A stretch of 37,643 nt of DNA from Caldibacillus thermoamylovorans (GTDB lineage Bacteria; Bacillota; Bacilli; Bacillales; Caldibacillaceae): NCBI RefSeq assembly GCF_000751775.1, contig NZ_CCRF01000101.1:1-37643 (forward strand). Reading direction: 5' to 3'. The notes below the pieces were generated by a model. It did not search any database. It worked only from the letters and a program-made list of their open reading frames with translations, and had not been told where the DNA came from. Position numbers and translations under genes: made by a program. This document shows positions 31,388 through 37,643 of the stretch, in pieces. Position 1 is the stretch's first letter. Each line of letters opens with the position of its first letter.

Positions 31388-32446
31388 TCAACGGTTTGAG
31401 GTGTGTTCTTTAATTATTCGATGACCGGCTGCTTTTAATAAGCGGTTCATAATTGCAACACCAATTCCTTCACGGGGAAAAACTTCTCCGTAAATCATAT
31501 CGATCTTTTCTTGGTCAAATTGGCGTAATGCATCATATAAATGATGAGCCACTGTGGATAATTGCTCTCTTTGTCCACAACTGACGACCATATCGGCTTG
31601 ATATGTATTTACCCGTTCATCCGTCGTTAATATGCCGACACGTTTGCCGATTTTCCGCATAGAATCCACCGTTTCTTGTAAAAAAGCAGGGCTGCCATCC
31701 ACCAAATACATTGGTGCAGCCGGTGCATAATGTGTATACTTCATCCCCGGTGATTTCGGTTTTTCCACTTCTTCCTTCACTTGCCGATCCATGCCAACCG
31801 AACCGATAATCCCTTCAATCTCCTCTCTTGTTGTACCACCCGGACGCAAAATAACCGGGATTGGTTCTGTACAATCTATGACCGTTGATTCCACACCAAC
31901 CCCGGTTTCACCTCCGTCCACAATCCCGGAAATTTTTCCATTTAGATCCTTATACACATGTTGGAATTTCGTAGGGCTTGGTTTACCAGAAAGATTGGCA
32001 CTTGGAGCAGCAATCGGTAACCCGCTCGCTTCAATTAACGCTAAGGCAACAGGGTGGTTAGGCATGCGAATTCCTACTGTTGGAAGTCCTGCCGTTACCT
32101 TGTTTGATAAAATTCCTTGCTTTACTTTTAAGATGACTGTTAGCGGACCGGGCCAAAATGCGTTCATCAATTTTTTAGCTTGTTCCGGTATTTCTTCCGC
32201 ATATTTATCCACATCTTCCATTTTACTTATATGAACAATTAGTGGATTATCACTTGGCCTGCCTTTTGCTTCATAAATTTTATTAACAGCTTCATCGCTT
32301 AATGCATTTGCCCCTAAGCCATACACCGTTTCTGTCGGAAATGCCACCACTTCATTTTTTTGTAATACCTCTGCCGCTTCAATAATCTGTGGATATGTGT
32401 ATAAATTTTCCACAGTTTTATCCACAGTCCATATTTTTGTTAACAT
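31388..32446 (-). CDS. ywlC: L-threonylcarbamoyladenylate synthase (Sua5 type)
   Basis: A 352-aa enzyme that makes threonylcarbamoyl-AMP from threonine, bicarbonate and ATP for t6A37 formation on tRNAs. The N-terminal YrdC domain (about 15-205) shows FPTETVYGLGANAL and SANLSGKPSPT; the C-terminal Sua5 domain (about 225-345) distinguishes it from short TsaC. ATG at 32446 is preceded by GAAGGAG. Two DnaA boxes (32406-32414 and 32418-32426) lie inside its first codons, so part of the DnaA cluster is coding. Confidence 0.95.
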   Translation of the reverse strand: MLTKIWTVDKTVENLYTYPQIIEAAEVLQKNEVVAFPTETVYGLGANALSDEAVNKIYEAKGRPSDNPLIVHISKMEDVDKYAEEIPEQAKKLMNAFWPGPLTVILKVKQGILSNKVTAGLPTVGIRMPNHPVALALIEASGLPIAAPSANLSGKPSPTKFQHVYKDLNGKISGIVDGGETGVGVESTVIDCTEPIPVILRPGGTTREEIEGIIGSVGMDRQVKEEVEKPKSPGMKYTHYAPAAPMYLVDGSPAFLQETVDSMRKIGKRVGILTTDERVNTYQADMVVSCGQREQLSTVAHHLYDALRQFDQEKIDMIYGEVFPREGIGVAIMNRLLKAAGHRIIKEHTSNR

Positions 32447-32614
32447 GTTTTTCTCCTTCTTTGTTGAAAATTATAATCGTTCGACTGTTATCATCCACAA
32501 AACATGAATGAAACCCCATAAAATTAGTGAAAGTCAATGAAACTATCCACAAAACTGTGGATAAACATGTTTAAAATGTGGATAAATATGCCCTCAACCA
32601 TCCTTTTATCCACA
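32406..32614. promoter_or_regulatory. DnaA-box cluster at the ywlC-spoIIR junction
   Basis: Perfect TTATCCACA boxes are at 32418-32426 (+), 32556-32564 (-), 32577-32585 (-) and 32606-32614 (+). One-mismatch boxes are at 32406-32414, 32491-32499 and 32543-32551. In B. subtilis the ywlC region is, to my recollection, one of the few non-origin sites of stable DnaA binding, so this cluster is probably conserved. The rest of the 344-bp gap shows no gene. Confidence 0.8.
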
Positions 32615-32790
32615 GGCGAGCACTGTTTATCTAGAACTTCTTTTTATAAGTATAGGAAAAAAGTGCAAAAAATAAAAGTAAGGAACGAACAATCATTACA
32701 GAAACAACGCTCCTTGCAATTTTTTTAAATGGCAATGAATAAGATTGATAGATTTGGTCAACAATGGGTTACTGAAGGGAGAGGAATTCG

Positions 32791-33516
32791 ATGAGGCAAA
32801 AATCGATACATGCAATAGCATTCTTTTTCATATTGGTTACGATCGCCAGTATGTTTAGTTTATATTTACCAAAAAGTTTTGCACAAGAGGAAGATGTAGT
32901 GGTTATCCCAAATGAAGCCATTCGACTACGAATTTTAGCAAATAGTAATTCCGAACAAGATCAAGAGATTAAAAGAATTGTTCGGGATCGAGTAAATGCC
33001 CAAATTACCGAATGGGTTAGCGACTTAACCTCCATGGAAGCGGCAAGAGAAAAAATCATTACAAATTTAGATATTCTTGAGGCAACGGCAAAAGAGGTAT
33101 TGGAAGAAAACGGGGTAAATCAGAAGGTTCAAATTCGTTTTGGGGAAGTGGATTTTCCGACAAAACTATATGGTAATTTTCTTTATCCAGCCGGGAAATA
33201 TGAAGCAGTGTTAATAACGCTTGGGGAAGGGACCGGGGCCAATTGGTGGTGTGTCTTGTTTCCACCGCTTTGTTTCTTGGATTTTTCAAGCGGGACTGCG
33301 GTGAGCGATGGATTTGAGGATAAAGGAAAAAATGTTTCAGATGACACGAAAATAGACCTGACTACACATAAAGAGAAAAAAAATGACGTGACGGCAAAAT
33401 CAAATTCAGACGATCAATCAAATGAACAACTATATGTGGAAGAAAATGAAGAGGATGTAGAAGTAAAATTCTTTTTAGTAGAATTCATTGAAAATATATT
33501 TGATTTATTTAAATAA
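32791..33516 (+). CDS. spoIIR: Stage II sporulation protein R
   Basis: A 241-aa secreted signalling protein made in the forespore. It activates the protease SpoIIGA, which converts pro-sigma-E to sigma-E in the mother cell. A signal peptide spans about 1-31, and the core has the family segments IRLRILANSNSEQDQ (44-58) and TKLYGNFLYPAGKYEA. The C-terminal 65 residues are very polar and acidic, a tail that looks longer than usual. It is the only plus-strand gene in the right part; ATG follows GGGAGAGG. A GTATA at 32650-32654 could be a sigma-F -35, but no good -10 follows. Confidence 0.93.
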   Translation: MRQKSIHAIAFFFILVTIASMFSLYLPKSFAQEEDVVVIPNEAIRLRILANSNSEQDQEIKRIVRDRVNAQITEWVSDLTSMEAAREKIITNLDILEATAKEVLEENGVNQKVQIRFGEVDFPTKLYGNFLYPAGKYEAVLITLGEGTGANWWCVLFPPLCFLDFSSGTAVSDGFEDKGKNVSDDTKIDLTTHKEKKNDVTAKSNSDDQSNEQLYVEENEEDVEVKFFLVEFIENIFDLFK

Positions 33517-33517
33517 G

Positions 33518-33578
33518 GGTAAGCTTTTGGAAAACCGTATGGTAGAAAGCCCGTCGTTTCCAAAGAGCTTACCTTTTT
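33518..33578. terminator. Terminator between spoIIR and prmC
   Basis: GGTAAGCT (33518-33525) pairs with AGCTTACC (33566-33573), and TGGAAAAC pairs with GTTTCCA further inside. TTTTT follows on the plus strand. The stem also faces the convergent prmC end. Confidence 0.85.
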
Positions 33579-33600
33579 GTTTGTAGAGTATAAAAAACCT

Positions 33601-34470
33601 TTATTCAATATAACCATACACCATTCGTTCTTTGCCATTGATATCATTCACGATTTCAATATCTATAAGAGGGAATAGTTCGCGGACGAGTTCCCTAATG
33701 GCTTGTCCTTGGCCGCTACCGATTTCAAAACCGATTAATGCCTTTTCTTTGATTACATGTGGCAGTTGCTGAATAATTTTTCGATAAAAATCCAGGCCAT
33801 CCAGTCCGCCAAACAAAGCGGAAGGCGGCTCGTGATCTTTGACAACTGTTGATAAGCTTCCACGATCACTAAGCGGAATATAAGGTGGATTTGAAACAAT
33901 GATGTCAAACCGCTTTTTCCCGATAAACGGTTCCAATAAATCCCCTTCAACCAGCTGAATATCAGCACCGAACCTTTTCGCATTTTCCTCAGCTATAACC
34001 AATGCTCCCTTTGATACATCGGAGGCAATGACATTCAATTCCGGCATTTCCAGTTTTAAAGTAATCGCAATGGCACCGCTCCCCGTTCCAATATCAATAC
34101 AGTCCAATCCTTGACAGGTTCCAAAATATTTTTTCACTCTTTCCAGCATGCCAAGGACCAATTCTTCAGTTTCGGGACGGGGAATTAATACATCCGGATT
34201 TACGACAAATTTCCTTCCAAAAAATTCCTCATAACCAAGCAAATATTGAATCGGAGTCCCGTCAACATGTTGATAAATCAATTTTTGGAATGCGAACCAC
34301 TCAGATAAGCTCAACTTTTCCCGCAAATTCAGCAATAGTCGGGTACGGCCCATCTTTAATACATGGCGAAGAGCGAGTTCCGACACATTTTTTTCCCGAC
34401 CATGTTCCTCTAAAAAAGAAGAAGCCCAGTTGAGAGCTTCAAAAATATACTTTCCGTCAGCTTGCTTCAT
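33601..34470 (-). CDS. prmC: Peptide chain release factor N5-glutamine methyltransferase
   Basis: A 289-aa SAM-dependent enzyme that methylates the glutamine of the GGQ motif in release factors. It shows the SAM-binding [11 protein letters not shown] (126-136) and the NPPY motif (194-197) that holds the target glutamine. The first 100 residues form the helical substrate-binding domain. Its ATG lies 14 bp inside the end of prfA, whose product is its substrate, so the two are translationally coupled. Confidence 0.95.
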   Translation of the reverse strand: MKQADGKYIFEALNWASSFLEEHGREKNVSELALRHVLKMGRTRLLLNLREKLSLSEWFAFQKLIYQHVDGTPIQYLLGYEEFFGRKFVVNPDVLIPRPETEELVLGMLERVKKYFGTCQGLDCIDIGTGSGAIAITLKLEMPELNVIASDVSKGALVIAEENAKRFGADIQLVEGDLLEPFIGKKRFDIIVSNPPYIPLSDRGSLSTVVKDHEPPSALFGGLDGLDFYRKIIQQLPHVIKEKALIGFEIGSGQGQAIRELVRELFPLIDIEIVNDINGKERMVYGYIE

Positions 34471-35533
34471 TTTTTAATCTTTCCGCCTGTTCATTTAAAA
34501 TTAATGCTTCAATAATTTCTTCCAATTTGCCTTCCAAAATTTGATCGAGTTTTTGGATAGTCAAACCAATTCGATGGTCCGTTACACGGTTTTGCGGAAA
34601 ATTATAGGTACGAATCCGCTCAGAACGATCGCCGGTTCCGACTGCAGATTTCCGGTTTGCATCATATTCGGCTTGCGCTTCTTGTTGGTATTTATCATAA
34701 ATCCGGGCACGTAATACCTTCATGGCTTTTTCGCGGTTTTTAATTTGTGAACGCTCATCTTGACAAGTAACAACAATGCCGGTTGGTATGTGCGTTAAAC
34801 GGACTGCGGACATCGTCGTGTTAACACTTTGCCCACCGGCGCCCGTTGAAGCAAACGTATCAAAGCGAATATCTTTTTCATTTATTTCCACATCGACATC
34901 TTCCATTTCCGGCAGAACAGCGACTGTAGCCGTCGACGTATGAATGCGGCCGCCTGATTCTGTTGTTGGCACTCGTTGGACACGATGAGCGCCATTTTCA
35001 TATTTTAATTTCGAATAGGCACCATGGCCATTGATCATAAAAATAATCTCTTTATATCCGCCTAAACCGGTGGAATTGGCTTCGATAACATCAATTTTCC
35101 AACCTTGACTCTCAGCATAACGACTGTACATACGGAACAGATCTCCGGCAAATAACGCCGCTTCCTCACCACCTGCTGCACCACGGATTTCCATAATGAC
35201 ATTTTTATCATCATTCGGGTCTTTTGGAATCAATAAAATTTTTAATTGTTCCTCCAGTTGTTCAGCACGTTCCTCCAGGCTGGCAACCTCTTCTTTGACC
35301 ATTTCACGCATTTCCGCATCCAGTTTATCTTCCAACAACAATTTTGCATCTTGGAGTTCTTCTTTAACTTGTTTATATTCACGATAGGTTTGCACGGTTT
35401 CCTGAATAGCTGACTGTTCTTTTGAATACTCCCGCAGTTTCTTCGGATCACTAACTACATCCGGATCACTAAGTAATTCATTTAATTTTTCATAACGGTC
35501 TTCCACAGCAGCTAATCGATCAAACATCGACAT
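34457..35533 (-). CDS. prfA: Peptide chain release factor 1
   Basis: A 358-aa RF1 that ends translation at UAA and UAG. GGQ is at 233-235 and the stop-codon-reading PxT tripeptide is PTT at 189-191. Domain 1 is a helical coiled coil (1-100). The ATG at 35533 follows AAGGGGTGA by eight bases and overlaps the end of tdk by 14 bp; a second ATG lies two codons on. The downstream overlap with prmC is also 14 bp. Confidence 0.97.
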   Translation of the reverse strand: MSMFDRLAAVEDRYEKLNELLSDPDVVSDPKKLREYSKEQSAIQETVQTYREYKQVKEELQDAKLLLEDKLDAEMREMVKEEVASLEERAEQLEEQLKILLIPKDPNDDKNVIMEIRGAAGGEEAALFAGDLFRMYSRYAESQGWKIDVIEANSTGLGGYKEIIFMINGHGAYSKLKYENGAHRVQRVPTTESGGRIHTSTATVAVLPEMEDVDVEINEKDIRFDTFASTGAGGQSVNTTMSAVRLTHIPTGIVVTCQDERSQIKNREKAMKVLRARIYDKYQQEAQAEYDANRKSAVGTGDRSERIRTYNFPQNRVTDHRIGLTIQKLDQILEGKLEEIIEALILNEQAERLKNEAS

Positions 35534-36167
35534 CCGTTACTTCACCCCTTCCATATATTTTTATCGGCCGCACTCTTAATTTTTCTCTTGGGAGATCCGG
35601 GATTTCATGATGATGACGACAACGTGGCTCATAACTTTCTGTTGCTCCTACCATAATGACCGGATCGTAATAAGATGCCGGCTTTCCGTTAATTAATCGT
35701 TGTGTACGACTGGCCGGTGATCCGCAAATTGTACAAACTGCCTGCAATTTAGTTATTTGTTCAGCGATACTTAACAACTTCGGCATTGGTCCAAAAGGTT
35801 CCCCGCGAAAATCTAAATCCAGTCCGGCTACGATGACCCGATAGCCCTCATTCGCTAATTCCTGGACAATGTCTACAATCCGATCATCAAAAAATTGTAC
35901 TTCATCAATGGCGACCACATCGGTATCTTTTGTTATAAAGTCAAATATATCATCAGCATCACTCACCGGATGAGCATGAATGGCATCTCCGTTATGGGAA
36001 ACGACCTCTATTTTACTGTAGCGATCATCTAATTTCGGTTTAAAAACTTCTACTTTTTGTTTGGCAAACTGACAGCGACGGACTCTTCGGATTAATTCCT
36101 CGGATTTTCCGGAAAACATGCTGCCACAAATGACCTCTACCCATCCTGATTGCTTCATTACATACAT
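35520..36167 (-). CDS. tdk: Thymidine kinase
   Basis: A 215-aa type II thymidine kinase that salvages thymidine to dTMP. The P-loop GSMFSGKS spans 15-22 and the general base is Glu89 in AIDEVQFF. The zinc lasso uses Cys145 and Cys148 (CTIC) and Cys183 near HHH. The frame reaches 36191, but MYVMKQSGW at 36167 is the family start, eleven bases after AAGGAG. It is the first gene of a tight tdk-prfA-prmC run. Confidence 0.95.
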   Translation of the reverse strand: MYVMKQSGWVEVICGSMFSGKSEELIRRVRRCQFAKQKVEVFKPKLDDRYSKIEVVSHNGDAIHAHPVSDADDIFDFITKDTDVVAIDEVQFFDDRIVDIVQELANEGYRVIVAGLDLDFRGEPFGPMPKLLSIAEQITKLQAVCTICGSPASRTQRLINGKPASYYDPVIMVGATESYEPRCRHHHEIPDLPREKLRVRPIKIYGRGEVTDVDV

Positions 36168-36434
36168 GCTGATTGCTGCTCCTTCCATCACAATTGACGA
36201 GTCTATTTCTTATTATTGGTTCCCAATCTATATAATAATCGATACATTCGTTGATGGAAACCCCTTTTTCGCTTTATCCCACTTTTAACGGGTAGTAAGA
36301 CTCCCACCTTATGATTCTAATTTACAAAAAAATAGGTGCTGATTGAACTGCCGGCATTCGTCCGATTCGTTCAACTAACCATCATGAGGGAATGAAGAAA
36401 CCCTCCGCTGATGGAATTTTCACTAATGGACGTA
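36168..36434. other. Gap between rpmE terminator and tdk
   Basis: No gene, tRNA or clear repeat is seen. A TATTAT on the minus strand near 36230 could belong to a weak tdk promoter, without a good -35. Confidence 0.4.
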
Positions 36435-36474
36435 TAAAAAAACAGGCAAGTGATCAGAACTTCTTGCCTGTTTT
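36435..36474 (-). terminator. Intrinsic terminator of rpmE
   Basis: A perfect 12-bp stem AAAACAGGCAAG/CTTGCCTGTTTT (36463-36474 with 36439-36450, 12-nt loop) is followed by a T run (complement of 36436-36442) on the minus strand. Confidence 0.93.
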
Positions 36475-36513
36475 ATATCCGAAACATATAGCCACACAAA
36501 TGGACCATACCGT

Positions 36514-36717
36514 CTATTGTTTAAGACCGTATTTTTTGTTGAAGCGTTCAACACGACCATCTGCAGTAGCAAATTTTTGACGACCAGTATAGAATGGGTG
36601 ACATTCAGAACAAATTTCTACACGTACTTCATCTTTAACTGATCCACTTTCAAATTCATTACCGCAAGCACATTTTACCATTACACGTTTGTAATTTGGA
36701 TGGATTCCTGCTTTCAT
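36514..36717 (-). CDS. rpmE: 50S ribosomal protein L31, zinc-binding type
   Basis: A 67-aa ribosomal protein with the zinc ligands Cys16, Cys18, Cys36 and Cys39 (CACG and CSEC), which makes it the zinc-containing form, as opposed to the cysteine-less YtiA-type replacement used under zinc starvation. ATG follows AAAAGGAGTG. It has its own promoter and terminator and lies between rho and tdk, as in B. subtilis. Confidence 0.97.
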   Translation of the reverse strand: MKAGIHPNYKRVMVKCACGNEFESGSVKDEVRVEICSECHPFYTGRQKFATADGRVERFNKKYGLKQ

Positions 36718-36802
36718 CCTATTTCACTCCTTTTGCCCTGAATCATTCTGAAACAGAGTTATTTCTCATCCATAAAGGTATCGCTAAAAAAACACTATTA
36801 CT

Positions 36803-36831
36803 ATTATAGCAAGTTGCCTCCTAAAAAGCAA
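36803..36831 (-). promoter_or_regulatory. Sigma-A promoter of rpmE
   Basis: On the minus strand TTGCTT (36826-36831) and a perfect TATAAT (36803-36808) have a 17-bp spacer. The leader is about 80 nt. Confidence 0.8.
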
Positions 36832-36920
36832 TAATCGTTTGCTGTAAAACAATACCATTTGATCTTTTTGCTCAAAGTCTACCTACTATGATAATGCCCT
36901 TTTAAAACAAGGAAAATCTT

Positions 36921-37643
36921 CTATGATAATGCCCGTTTCGAAACTCCATTATTTTTTAATTCATCCGTTAATGTTGTAATGAATTCCTCATTTGTTTTCG
37001 ATTGCTGCAATTTTCTTATAAATTTCTCAGCAAAATCAGGCGTATCGGATAATGATTTGCGAAGTGCCCATAAGATTTCCAGTTGGGATTTCGGTAATAA
37101 CAATTCTTCTTTCCGTGTGCCTGATCGCCGAATATCAATTGCCGGGAAGATTCTTCTTTCTGCAAGTGCCCGGTCCAGATGTAGCTCCATATTACCGGTT
37201 CCTTTGAATTCTTCATAAATAACATCATCCATACGAGAACCGGTATCGATTAATGCCGTTGCCAAAATAGTCAAACTGCCACCCTCTTCAATATTCCGGG
37301 CAGCTCCGAAAAATCGTTTTGGACGATGGAATGCTGCCGGGTCAATTCCCCCGGAAAGTGTCCGTCCACTTGGCGGAATTACTAAGTTATAGGCACGGGC
37401 AAGTCTTGTGATACTATCCAGTAAAATGATAACATCCCGTTTATGTTCAACTAAACGCATAGCCCGATCAAGCACAAGCTCAGCAACCTTAATATGATTT
37501 TCCGGAACTTCATCAAAGGTTGAACTGACGACTTCTGCTTTTACGGAGCGCTCAATATCGGTTACTTCTTCCGGCCGTTCGTCAATCAGTAAAACGATTA
37601 ACTCTGCTTCCGGATGGTTTCTTGTAATACTATTGGCAATTTG
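36921..37643 (-). CDS. rho: Transcription termination factor Rho (C-terminal part, runs off the window)
   Basis: The last 240 codons of rho; the 5' part lies beyond 37643. Reading begins within the RecA-like ATPase domain: [13 protein letters not shown], Walker [17 protein letters not shown], the Q-loop segment SGGIDPAAF, and the R-loop region [19 protein letters not shown], ending with the normal [14 protein letters not shown] helix. The Met at 37475 is internal, not a start. Rho is a hexameric RNA translocase that stops transcription. A 14-bp copy of its terminal codons and stop recurs at 36886-36899. No intrinsic terminator is visible after it. Confidence 0.96.
   Translation of the reverse strand, partial: QIANSITRNHPEAELIVLLIDERPEEVTDIERSVKAEVVSSTFDEVPENHIKVAELVLDRAMRLVEHKRDVIILLDSITRLARAYNLVIPPSGRTLSGGIDPAAFHRPKRFFGAARNIEEGGSLTILATALIDTGSRMDDVIYEEFKGTGNMELHLDRALAERRIFPAIDIRRSGTRKEELLLPKSQLEILWALRKSLSDTPDFAEKFIRKLQQSKTNEEFITTLTDELKNNGVSKRALS

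Noticed and set aside
32537-32728. 63-aa plus-strand frame upstream of spoIIR
   Set aside because: It is produced by DnaA boxes and AT-rich DNA, with no ribosome site or recognisable protein features.

Overview
The window is a chromosomal segment of a low-to-moderate GC, endospore-forming member of the Bacillaceae. The gene order matches, from memory, the Bacillus subtilis murAA-ywmB-ywzB-atpCDGAHFEBI ... upp-glyA-ywlG-rpiB-ywlE-mntP-ywlC-spoIIR-prmC-prfA-tdk-rpmE-rho region. SpoIIR indicates a spore former. The genus cannot be fixed from the sequence alone; a thermophilic or thermotolerant Bacillus relative is only a guess.

Layout from left to right. (1) 1-780 is a tandem array of about fifteen 52-bp units, ending at the murA terminator. 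(2) murA, ywmB and ywzB lie on the minus strand, followed by a 650-bp gap with a DnaA-box cluster. (3) The complete F1Fo ATP synthase operon atpI-B-E-F-H-A-G-D-C is on the minus strand; atpE is bracketed by unusually long, hairpin-bearing spacers. (4) About 13.5 kb sits between atpI and upp, which are adjacent in B. subtilis. It holds a secreted Vpr-like subtilisin, a second 52-bp array (18 units), a pair of short ChrA-type transporter genes, a cytoplasmic-type gamma-glutamyltransferase, an Lrp/AsnC regulator and a five-gene dipeptide/oligopeptide ABC transporter operon. (5) upp, glyA, ywlG, rpiB, an extra methyl-accepting chemotaxis protein, the arginine phosphatase ywlE, mntP and ywlC follow on the minus strand. 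(6) A second, stronger DnaA-box cluster precedes spoIIR (plus strand). (7) prmC, prfA, tdk, rpmE and the 3' two thirds of rho are on the minus strand; rho runs off the right edge.

Functionally the backbone is housekeeping: peptidoglycan precursor synthesis, ATP synthesis, pyrimidine salvage, one-carbon metabolism, tRNA t6A synthesis, translation termination and transcription termination. The inserted block reads as a protein/peptide scavenging module: a secreted protease releases peptides, the ABC transporter imports them, and GGT could act on gamma-glutamyl peptides in the cytoplasm, possibly under the adjacent Lrp-type regulator. This pathway is inferred from neighbourhood, not proved.

The most unusual content is the pair of 52-bp arrays. 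They belong to one sequence family, lie in opposite orientations about 13.6 kb apart, keep an exact 52-bp pitch (five helical turns) without indels through all regular units despite sequence divergence, and contain a GACGAG-N7-CTCGTC palindrome plus three A/T tracts spaced about one helical turn apart. They look like architectural or protein-binding DNA, or a source of repeated RNA hairpins, rather than coding or CRISPR sequence.
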